A stretch of DNA of 64,000 nt from Clusia tigrina (taxonomy: Eukaryota; Arthropoda; Insecta; Diptera; Clusiidae), in contig OV050032.1 of NCBI GenBank assembly GCA_920105625.2, positions 111,026,542-111,090,541 on the forward strand, read 5' to 3'. The notes beneath the pieces were generated by a model, which saw nothing but the letters and a program-made list of their open reading frames with translations, ran no database searches and had not been told where the DNA came from. The position numbers and the translations under genes are program-made. Below are positions 1 to 9,751 of this stretch, piece by piece (positions within the stretch are counted from its first letter, which is position 1; the number at the start of each line of letters is the position of its first letter).

Positions 1-785
1 TCAATTTAAGCCATCGCTCAAAGATATGCCACCCTAGAGTCCCAAATCGAACACTGATAAAACTTCAAATGGCCCTAACTTCTATACGGTACGTCCTACA
101 CCTATCAAAGTTTGATACATACAAATGCTTGTAACTTTTTACTGGAGCGTCATAAAACCTTGAAATTTTGTAACAATAAAGTACACGAGTCTCTTGTCAA
201 TTTAAGCTATCGCTCAAAGCTATGCTACCCTTGAGTCCCAAATCAAACACTGATAAAACTTCAAACGCCCCTAACTTCTATACGGTACGTCCTACACCTA
301 TCAAAATTTGCAACATACAAATGCTTGTAACTTTTTACTGGAGCGTCATAAAACCTTGAAATTTTGTAACAATAAAGTACTCGAGTCTCTTGTCAATTTA
401 AGCTATCGCTCAAAGCTATGCTACCCTTGAGTCCCAAATCAAACACTGATAAAACTTCAAATGGCCCTAACTTTTATACGGTACGTCCTACACCAATCAA
501 AGTTTGCAACATACAAATGCTTGTAACTTTTTACTGGAGCGTCATAAAACATTGAAATTTTGTAACAATAAAGTACTCGAGTCTCTGGTCAATTTAGGCC
601 ATCGCTCAAAGCTATGCTACCCTTGAGTCCCAAATCAAACACTGATAAAACTTCAAACGCCCCTAACTTCTTTACGGTACGTCCTACACCTATCATAGTT
701 TGCAACATACAAATGCTTGTATCTTTTTACTGGAGCGTCATAAAACCTTGAAATTTTGTAACAATAAAGTACTCGAGCCTCTTGT

Positions 786-841
786 CTGGAGCGTCATAAA
801 ACCTTGAAATTTTGTAACAATAAAGTACTCGAGCCTCTTGT
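786..841 (+). repeat. 56-bp internal tandem duplication, copy 1
   Basis: The segment 730-785, from CTGGAGCG to CTCTTGT, is repeated at once and exactly at 786-841, giving a 252-bp monomer. The junction reads CTCTTGTCTGGAGC. The same junction occurs at 7484 and 9696, and all three sit next to the rare variant TATCATAGTTTG about 90 bp upstream. One duplication event followed by copying of the larger block is therefore the simplest reading. Confidence 0.93.
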
Positions 842-1539
842 CAATTTAAGCTATCGCTCAAAGCTATGCTACCCTAGAGTCCCAAATCAAACACTGATAA
901 AACTTCAAACGCCCCTAACGTCTTTACGGTACGTCCTACACCTATCAAAGTTTGCAACATACAAATGCTTGTAACTTTTTACTGGAGCGTCATAAAACCT
1001 TGAAATTTTGTAACAATAAAGTACTCGAGCCTCTTGTCAATTTAAGCCATCGCTCAAAGCTATGCTACCCTTGAGTCCCAAATCAAACACTGATAAAACT
1101 TCAAACGCCCCTAACTTCTATACGGTACGTCCTACACCTATCAAAGTTGGCAACATACAAATGCTTGTAACTTTTTACTGGAGCGTCATAAAACCTTGAA
1201 ATTTTGTAACAATAAAGTACTCGAGATTCTTGGCAATTTAGGCCATCGCTCAAAGCGATGCTACCCTTGAGTCCCAAATCAAACACTGATAAAACTTCAA
1301 ACGCCCCTAACTTCTATACGGTACGTCCTACACCTATCAAAGTTGGCAACATACAAATGCTTGTAACTTTTTACTGGAGAGTCATAAAACCTTGAAATTT
1401 TGCAACAATAAAGTACTCGAGCCTCTTGTCAATTTAGGCCATCGCACAAAGCTATGCTACCGTTGAGTCCCAAATCAAACACTGATAAAACTTCAAATGG
1501 CCCTAACTTATTTACGGTACGTCCTACACCTATCAAAGT

Positions 1540-1735
1540 TTGCAACATACAAATGCTTGTAACTTTTTACTGGAGCGTCATAAAACCTTGAAATTTTGTA
1601 ACAATAAAGTACTCGAGCCTCTTGTCAATTTAAGCTATCGCTCAAAGCTATGCTACCCTAGAGTCCCAAATCAAACACTGATAAAACTTCAAACGCCCCT
1701 AACGTCTTTACGGTACGTCCTACACCTATCAAAGT
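1540..1735 (+). repeat. Representative 196-bp monomer
   Basis: Used here as the reference phase, with position 1 at the TTG of TTGCAAC. Landmarks in order: CAAATG at 11-16, TAACTT at 21-26, ACTGGAGCGTC at 30-40, AAATTT at 52-57, the overlapping palindromes AGTACT and CTCGAG at 69-78, AGCTAT at 94-99 and again 13 bp later, CAAACACTGATAAAACTTC at about 133-151, then CGGTACGTCCTACACC at about 172-187. By eye the last three blocks vary least. The most variable places are 75-82, 95-100, 116-122, 152-156 (ACGCC or ATGGC) and 166-171. AGTACT and CTCGAG occur once in most monomers, so ScaI or XhoI digestion should give a 196-bp ladder. Confidence 0.95.
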
Positions 1736-2127
1736 TTGCAACATACAAATGCTTGTAACTTTTTACTGGAGCGTCATAAAACCTTGAAATTTTGTAACAA
1801 TAAAGTACTCGAGCATCTTGTCAATTTAAGCCATCGCTCAAAGCTATGCTACCCTAGAGTGCCAAATCGAACACTGATAAAACTTCAAATGGCCCTAACT
1901 TCTATACGGTACGTCCTACACCTATCAAAGTTTGATACATACAAATGCTTGTAACTTTTTACTGGAGCGTCATAAAATCTTGAAATTTTGTAACAATAAA
2001 GTACACGAGTCTCTTGTCAATTTAAGCTATCGCACAAAGCTATGCTACCCTTGAGTCCCAAATCAAACACTGATAAAACTTCAAACGCCCCTAAATTCTA
2101 TACGGTACGTCCTACACCTATCAAAAT
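1540..2127 (+). repeat. 588-bp trimer HOR, copy 1
   Basis: Three monomers that match the next three (2128-2715) at a 588-bp offset. They share the GAGCATCTTG, ATCGAAC, GATACAT and TACACGAG variants. Differences seen include GAGTGCC against GAGTCCC and AAAATCTTG against AAAACCTTG, so the two copies have drifted a little. Confidence 0.75.
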
Positions 2128-2715
2128 TTGCAACATACAAATGCTTGTAACTTTTTACTGGATCGTCATAAAACCTTGAAATTTTGTAACAATAAAGTAC
2201 TCGAGCCTCTTGTCAATTTAAGCTATCGCTCAAAGCTATGCTACCCTAGAGTCCCAAATCAAACACTGATAAAACTTCAAATGCCCCTAACGTCTTTACG
2301 GTACGTCCTACACCTATCAAAGTTTGCAACATACAAATGCTTGTAACTTTTTACTGGAGCGTCATAAAACCTTGAAATTTTGTAACAATAAAGTACTCGA
2401 GCATCTTGTCAATTTAAGCCATCGCTCAAAGATATGCCACCCTAGAGTCCCAAATCGAACACTGATAAAACTTCAAATGGCCCTAACTTCTATACGGTAC
2501 GTCCTACACCTATCAAAGTTTGATACATACAAATGCTTGTAACTTTTTACTGGAGCGTCATAAAACCTTGAAATTTTGTAACAATAAAGTACACGAGTCT
2601 CTTGTCAATTTAAGCTATCGCTCAAAGCTATGCTACCCTTGAGTCCCAAATCAAACACTGATAAAACTTCAAACGCCCCTAACTTCTATACGGTACGTCC
2701 TACACCTATCAAAAT
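2128..2715 (+). repeat. 588-bp trimer HOR, copy 2
   Basis: Second trimer, matching 1540-2127. It carries GATATGCCAC near 2,431, which is also at the left edge of the window. This copy is therefore closer to the left-edge DNA than copy 1 is. Confidence 0.75.
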
Positions 2716-2994
2716 TTGCAACATACAGATGCTTGTAACTTTTTACTGGAGCTTCATAAAACCTTGAAATTTTGTAACAATAAAGTACTCGAGCCTCTTG
2801 TCAATTTAAGCTATCGCTCAAAGCTATGCTACCCTAGAATCCCAAATCAAACACTGATAAAACTTCAAATGGCCCTAACTTCTATACGGTACGTCCTACA
2901 CCTATCAAAGTTGGCAACATACAAATGCTTGTAACTTTTTACTGGAGCGTCATAAAACCTTGAAATTTTGTAACAATAAAGTACTCGAGCCTCT

Positions 2995-4670
2995 TGTCAA
3001 TTTAGACTATCACTCAAAGCTATGCTACCCTTGAGTCCCAAATCAAACACTGATAAAGCTTCAAATTGCCCTAACTTCTTTACGGTACGGCTTTCACCTA
3101 TCAAAGTTTGCAACATACAAATGCTTGTAACTTTTTACTGGAGCGTCATAAAACCTTGAAATTTTGTAACAATAAAGTACCCGAGCATCTTGTCGATTTA
3201 AGCCATCGCTCAAAGCTATGCTACCCTTGAGTCCCAAATCAAACACTGATAAAACTCCAAATGACCCTAACTTCTATATGGTACGTACTACACCTATCAA
3301 AGTTGGCAACATACAAATGCTTGTAACTTTTTACTGGAGCGTCATAAAACCTTGAAATTTTGTAACAATAAAGTACTCGAGCCTCTTGGCAATTTAGGCC
3401 ATCGCTCAAAGCTATGCTACCCTTGAGTCCAAAATCAAACACTGATAAAACTTCACACGCCCCTAACTTCTATACGGTACGTCCTACACCTATCAAAGTT
3501 GGCAACATACAAATGCTTGTAACTTTTTACTGGAGCGTCATAAAACCTTGAAATTTTGTAACAATAAAGTACTCGAGCCTCTTGTCAATTTAGACTATCA
3601 CTCAAAGCTATGCTACCCGTGAGTCCCAAATCAAACACTGATAAAACTTCAAATGGCCCTAACTTCTTTACGGTACGTCCTACACCTATCAAAGTTTGCA
3701 ACATACAAATGCTTGTAACTTTTTACTGGAGCGTCATAAAACCTTGAAATTTTGTAACAATAAAGTACTCGAGCCTCTTGTCAATTTAAGCTATCGCTCA
3801 AAGCTATGCTACCCTAGAGTCCCAAATCAAACACTGATAAAACTTCAAACGCCCCTAACGTCTTTACGGTACGTCCTACACCTATCAAAGTTTGCAACAT
3901 ACAAATGCTTGTAACTTTTTACTGGAGCGTCATAAAATCTTGAAATTTTGTAACAATAAAGTACTCGATCATCTTGTCAATTTAAGCCATCGCTCAAAGC
4001 TATGCTACCCTAGAGTCTCAAATCAAACACTGATAAAACTTCAAATGGCCCTAACTTCTTTACGGTACGTCCTACACCTATCAAAGTTTGCAACATTCAA
4101 ATGCTTGTAACTTTTTACTGGAGCGTCATAAAACCTTGAAATTTTGTAACAATAAAGTACTCGAGCCTCTTGTCAATTTAGGCCATCGTTCAAAGCTATG
4201 CTACCCTAGAGTCCCAAATCAAACACTGATAAAACTTCAAACGCCCCAAACTTCTATATGGTACGTCCTACACCTATCAAAGTTTGCAACATACAAATGC
4301 TTGTAACTTTTTACTGGAGCGTCATAAAACCTTGAAATTTTGTAACAATAAAGAACTCGAGCCTCTTGTCAATTTAAGCCATCGCTCAAAGCTATGCTAC
4401 AATAGAGTCCCAAATCAAACACTGATAAAACTTCAAACGCCTCTAACTTCTTTACGGTACGTCCTACACCTATCAAAGTTTGCAACATACAAATACTTGT
4501 AACTTTTTACTGGAGCGTCATAAAACCTTGAAATTTTGTAACAATAAAGTACTCGAGCCTCTTGTCAATTTAAGCCATCGCTCAAGGCTATGCTACCCTT
4601 GAGTCCCATATCAAACACTGACAAAACTTCAAACGCCCCTAACTTCTATACGGTACGTCCTACACCTATC
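2995..4670 (+). repeat. 2,548-bp-offset HOR (13-mer), copy 1
   Basis: Matches 5543-7218. Shared rare variants include CGGCTTTCACC, TCGATTT, CTCGATCATC, CTACAATAGAG and CAAGGCTATG with CCCATATC. I saw only about six single-base differences, for example GTACGTACTA against GTACGTCCTA near 3,287, so identity is above 99%. The stretch between the two copies is covered by the tetramer repeat. Confidence 0.85.
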
Positions 4671-4899
4671 AAAATTTGCAACATACAAATGCTTGTAACT
4701 TTTTACTGGAGCGTCATAAAACCTTGAAATTTTGTAACAATAAAGTACTCGAGCCTCTTGTCAATTTAAGCTATCGCTCAAAGCTATGCTACCCTAGAAT
4801 CCCAAATCAAACACTGATAAAACTTCAAATGGCCCTAACTTCTATACGGTACGTCCTACACCTATCAAAGTTGGCAACATACAAATGCTTGTAACTTTT

Positions 4900-5683
4900 T
4901 ACTGGAGCGTCATAAAACCTTGAAATTTTGTAACAATAAAGTACCCGAGCATCTTGTCGATTTAAGCCATCGCTCAAAGCTATGCTACCCTTGAGTCCCA
5001 AATCAAACACTGATAAAACTCCAAATGACCCTAACTTCTATATGGTACGTCCTACACCTATCAAAGTTGGCAACATACAAATGCTTGTAACTTTTTACTG
5101 GAGCGTCATAAAACCTTGAAATTTTGTAACAATAAAGTACTCGAGCCTCTTGGCAATTTAGGCCATCGCTCAAAGCTATGCTACCCTTGAGTCCAAAATC
5201 AAACACTGATAAAACTTCACACGCCCCTAACTTCTATACCGTACGTCCTACACCTATCAAAGTTGGCAACATACAAATGCTTGTAACTTTTTACTGGAGC
5301 GTCATAAAACCTTGAAATTTTGTAACAATAAAGTACTCGAGCCTCTTGTCAATTTAGACTATCACTCAAAGCTATGCTACCCTTGAGTCCCAAATCAAAC
5401 ACTGATAAAACTTCAAATGGCCCTAACTTCTTTACGGTACGTCCTACACCTATCAAAGTTTGCAACATACAAATGCTTGTAACTTTTTACTGGAGCGTCA
5501 TAAAACTTTGAAATTTTGTAACAATAAAGTACTCGAGCCTCTTGTCAATTTAGACTATCACTCAAAGCTATGCTACCCTTGAGTCCCAAATCAAACACTG
5601 ATAAAACTTCAAATTGCCCTAACTTCTTTACGGTACGGCTTTCACCTATCAAAGTTTGCAACATACAAATGCTTGTAACTTTT
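4900..5683 (+). repeat. 784-bp tetramer HOR, copy 1 (partner 5684-6324)
   Basis: TACCCGAGCATCTTGTCGATTT at about 4,942 and 5,726, and the variant GAGTCCAAAATC at about 5,190 and 5,974, repeat at 784 bp, which is four monomers. The match fades near 5,540 and 6,324, where AGACTATCACTC is replaced by AGCTATCGCTC. Confidence 0.7.
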
Positions 5684-7218
5684 TACTGGAGCGTCATAAA
5701 ACCTTGAAATTTTGTAACAATAAAGTACCCGAGCATCTTGTCGATTTAAGCCATCGCTCAAAGCTATGCTACCCTTGAGTCCCAAATCAAACACTGATAA
5801 AACTCCAAATGACCCTAACTTCTATATGGTACGTCCTACACCTATCAAAGTTGGCAACATACAAATGCTTGTAACTTTTTACTGGAGCGTCATAAAACCT
5901 TGAAATTTTGTAACAATAAAGTACTCGAGCCTCTTGGCAATTTAGGCCATCGCTCAAAGCTATGCTACCCTTGAGTCCAAAATCAAACACTGATAAAACT
6001 TCACACGCCCCTAACTTCTATACCGTACGTCCTACACCTATCAAAGTTGGCAACATACAAATGCTTGTAACTTTTTACTGGAGCGTCATAAAACCTTGAA
6101 ATTTTGTAACAATAAAGTACTCGAGCCTCTTGTCAATTTAGACTATCACTCAAAGCTATGCTACCCTTGAGTCCCAAATCAAACACTGATAAAACTTCAA
6201 ATGGCCCTAACTTCTTTACGGTACGTCCTACACCTATCAAAGTTTGCAACATACAAATGCTTGTAACTTTTTACTGGAGCGTCATAAAACCTTGAAATTT
6301 TGTAACAATAAAGTACTCGAGCCTCTTGTCAATTTAAGCTATCGCTCAAAGCTATGCTACCCTAGAGTCCCAAATCAAACACTGATAAAACTTCAAACGC
6401 CCCTAACGTCTTTACGGTACGTCCTACACCTATCAAAGTTTGCAACATACAAATGCTTGTAACTTTTTACTGGAGCGTCATAAAATCTTGAAATTTTGTA
6501 ACAATAAAGTACTCGATCATCTTGTCAATTTAAGCCATCGCTCAAAGCTATGCTACCCTAGAGTCCCAAATCAAACACTGATAAAACTTCAAATGGCCCT
6601 AACTTCTTTACGGTACGTCCTACACCTATCAAAGTTTGCAACATTCAAATGCTTGTAACTTTTGACTGGAGCGTCATAAAACCTTGAAATTTTGTAACAA
6701 TAAAGTACTCGAGCCTCTTGTCAATTTAGGCCATCGTTCAAAGCTATGCTACCCTAGAGTCCCAAATCAAACACTGATAAAACTTCAAACGCCCCAAACT
6801 TCTATATGGTACGTCCTACACCTATCAAAGTTTGCAACATACAAATGCTTGTAACTTTTTACTGGAGCGTCATAAAACCTTGAAATTTTGTAACAATAAA
6901 GTACTCGAGCCTCTTGTCAATTTAAGCCATCGCTCAAAGCTATGCTACAATAGAGTCCCAAATCAAACACTGATAAAACTTCAAACGCCTCTAACTTCTT
7001 TACGGTACGTCCTACACCTATCAAAGTTTGCAACATACAAATACTTGTAACTTTTTACTGGAGCGTCATAAAACCTTGAAATTTTGTAACAATAAAGTAC
7101 TCGAGCCTCTTGTCAATTTAAGCCATCGCTCAAGGCTATGCTACCCTTGAGTCCCATATCAAACACTGATAAAACTTCAAACGCCCCTAACTTCTATACG
7201 GTACGTCCTACACCTATC
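5543..7218 (+). repeat. 2,548-bp-offset HOR (13-mer), copy 2
   Basis: Second copy of 2995-4670. Homology ends near 7,218, where this copy has TCAAAGTTTG and copy 1 has TCAAAATTTG. A difference inside the copy is TTTTGACTGG near 6,660 against TTTTTACTGG in copy 1. Confidence 0.85.
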
Positions 7219-7350
7219 AAAGTTTGCAACATACAAATGCTTGTAACTTTTTACTGGAGCGCCATAAAACCTTGAAATTTTGTAACAATAAAGTACTCAA
7301 GCCTCTTGTCAATTTAAGCCATCGCTCAAAGCTATGCTACCATTGAGTCC

Positions 7351-7362
7351 CAAATCGCCCCT
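7351..7362 (+). repeat. 22-bp deletion in one monomer
   Basis: The monomer reads CAAATCGCCCCTAAC where others have 22 additional bases between AAATC and GCCCC (the ACACTGATAAAACTT block). This is the only deletion of this size in the window and it removes part of one of the best conserved blocks. It lies at the left edge of the block copied from about 660, so it may be a recombination scar rather than a replication slip. Confidence 0.9.
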
Positions 7363-7483
7363 AACTTCTTTACGGTACGTCCTACACCTATCATAGTTTG
7401 CAACATACAAATGCTTGTATCTTTTTACTGGAGCGTCATAAAACCTTGAAATTTTGTAACAATAAAGTACTCGAGCCTCTTGT

Positions 7484-7539
7484 CTGGAGCGTCATAAAAC
7501 CTTGAAATTTTGTAACAATAAAGTACTCGAGCCTCTTGT
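7484..7539 (+). repeat. 56-bp internal tandem duplication, copy 2
   Basis: Same duplication and same junction as at 786, 6,698 bp away. The spacing equals 34 monomers plus 56 minus 22, so the only indels between the two are the duplication itself and the 22-bp deletion. Confidence 0.93.
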
Positions 7540-9695
7540 CAATTTAAGCTATCGCTCAAAGCTATGCTAACCTAGACTCCCAAATCAAACACTGATAAAA
7601 CTTCAAACGCCCCTAACGTCTTTACGGTACGTCCTACACCTATCAAAGTTTGGAACATACAAATGCTTGTAACTTTTTACTGGAGCGTCATAAAACCTTG
7701 AAATTTTGTAACAATAAAGTACTCGAGCCTCTTGTCAATTTAAGCCATCGCTCAAAGCTATGCTACCCTTGAGTCCCAAATCAAACACTGATAAAACTTC
7801 AAACGCCCCTAACTTCTATACGGTACGTCCTACACCTATCAAAGTTGGCAACATACAAATGCTTGTAACTTTTTACTGGAGCGTCATAAAACCTTGAAAT
7901 TTTGTAACAATAAAGTACTCGAGATTCTTGGCAATTTAGGCCATCGCTCAAAGCTATGCTACCCTTGAGTCCCAAATCAAACACTGATAAAACTTCAAAC
8001 GCCCCTAACTTCTATACGGTACGTCCTACACCTATCAAAGTTGGCAACATACAAATGCTTGTAACTTTTTACTGGAGAGTCATAAAACCTTGAAATTTTG
8101 CAACAATAAAGTACTCGAACCTCTTGTCAATTTAGGCCATCGCACAAAGCTATGCTACCCTTGAGTCCCAAATCAAACACTGATAAAACTTCAAATGGCC
8201 CTAACTTCTTTACGGTACGTCCTACACCTATCAAAGTTTGCAACATACAAATGCTTGTAACTTTTTACTGGAGCGTCATAAAACCTTGAAATTTTGTAAC
8301 AATAAAGTACTCGAGCCTCTTGTCAATTTAAGCTATCGCTCAAAGCTATGCTACCCTAGAGTCCCAAATCAAACACTGATAAAACTTCAAACGCCCCTAA
8401 CGTCTTTACGGTACGTCCTACACCTTTCAAAGTTTGCAACATACAAATGCTTGTAACTTTTTACTGGAGCGTCATTAAACCTTGAAATTTTGTAACAATA
8501 AAGTACTCGAGCATCTTGTCAATTTAAGCCATCGCTCAAAGCTATGCTACCCTAGAGTCCCAAATCGAACACTGATAAAACTTCAAATGGCCCTAACTTC
8601 TATACGGTACGTCCTACACCTATCAAAGTTTGATACATACAAATGCTTGTAACTTTTTACTGGAGCGTCATAAAACCTTGAAATTTTGTAACAATAAAGT
8701 ACACGAGTCTCTTGTCAATTTAAGCTATCGCTCAAAGCTATGCTACCCTTGAGTCCCAAATCAAACACTGATAAAACTTCAAACGCCCCTAACTTCTATA
8801 CGGTACGTCCTACACCTATCAAAGTTGGCAACATACAAATGCTTGTAACTTTTTACTGGAGCGTCATAAAACCTTGAAATTTTGTAACAATAAAGTACTC
8901 GAGATTCTTGGCAATTTAGGCCATCGCTCAAAGCTATGCTACCCTTGAGTCCCAAATCAAACACTGATAAAATTTCAAACGCCCCTAACTTCTATTCGGT
9001 ACGTCCTACACCTATCAAAGTTGGCAACATACAAATGCTTGTAACTTTTTACTGGAGCGTCATAAAACCTTGAAATTTTGTAACAATAAAGTACTCGAGC
9101 CTCTTGTCAATTTAAGCCATCGCTCAAAGCTATGCTACCATAGAGTCCCAAATCAAACACTGATAAAACTTCAAACGCCTCTAACTTCTTTACGGTACGT
9201 CCTACACCTATCAAAGTTTGCAACATACAAATACTTGTAACTTTTTACTGGAGCGTCATAAAACCTTGAAATTTTGTAACAATAAAGTACTCGAGTCTCT
9301 TGTCAATTTAAGCTATCGCTCAAAGCTATGCTACCCTTGAGTCCCAAATCAAACACTGATAAAACTTCAAACGGCCCTAACTTTTATACGGTACGTCCTA
9401 CACCAATCAAAGTTTGCAACATACAAATGCTTGTAACTTTTTACTGGAGCGTCATAAAACATTGAAATTTTGTAACAATAAAGTACTCGAGTCTCTGGTC
9501 AATTTAGGCCATCGCTCAAAGCTATGCTACCCTTGAGTCCCAAATCAAACACTGATAAAACTTCAAACGCCCCTAACTTCTTTACGGTACGTCCTACACC
9601 TATCATAGTTTGCAAAATACAAATGCTTGTATCTTTTTACTGGAGCGTCATAAAACCTTGAAATTTTGTAACAATAAAGTACTCGAGCCTCTTGT

Positions 9696-9751
9696 CTGGA
9701 GCGTCATAAAACCTTGAAATTTTGTAACAATAAAGTACTCGAGCCTCTTGT
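9696..9751 (+). repeat. 56-bp internal tandem duplication, copy 3
   Basis: Same junction again, 2,212 bp (11 monomers plus 56 bp) after copy 2 and 8,910 bp after copy 1. The block around it also shares GTCTCTGGTC (9,491) with 581, which ties it to copy 1 in particular. Confidence 0.93.

Larger units (their letters stand above)
1..2715 (+). repeat. Satellite region 1a: left-edge monomers with one 56-bp duplication
   Basis: About 13.6 monomers. The window opens in a monomer carrying the rare variants GATATGCCAC and ATCGAAC. The same variants recur 2,408 bp later near 2,431, which equals 12 monomers plus the 56-bp insertion at 786. A two-monomer haplotype (ATCGAAC, then GATACAT, then TACACGAG) marks related copies with GATACAT at 114, 1934, 2522, 8632 and 10060. 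Nothing other than satellite is seen. Confidence 0.9.
2716..7218 (+). repeat. Satellite region 1b: 13-mer and tetramer HORs, no indels
   Basis: All monomers are exactly 196 bp. The rare string CGGCTTTCACC, replacing CGTCCTACACC, occurs at 3088 and 5636, 2,548 bp (13 monomers) apart, and again at 10626. The variant TCGATTT occurs at 3193, 4957 and 5741, that is at 9- and 4-monomer spacing. The region is a nested duplication: a 13-mer whose middle contains a shorter repeated tetramer. Confidence 0.85.

Noticed and set aside
1540..1735. Telomere-like strings CCCCTAAC and ACCCTAGAG inside the monomer
   Set aside because: Single partial matches per monomer, never in tandem, and often mutated to GGCCCTAAC or ACCCTTGAG. 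They give no support for a telomere or interstitial telomeric array.
1540..1735. CENP-B box
   Set aside because: The core TTCG plus A plus CGGG pattern is not found on either strand of the consensus or the variants examined, including those containing TTCGAACG.
1540..1735. AGTACT/CTCGAG overlapping palindromes as a regulatory operator or hairpin
   Set aside because: The arms are only 3 bp each and variants (TACACGAG, TACCCGAG, TGCTCGAG) are common, so no constraint on pairing is seen. Kept only as restriction landmarks.
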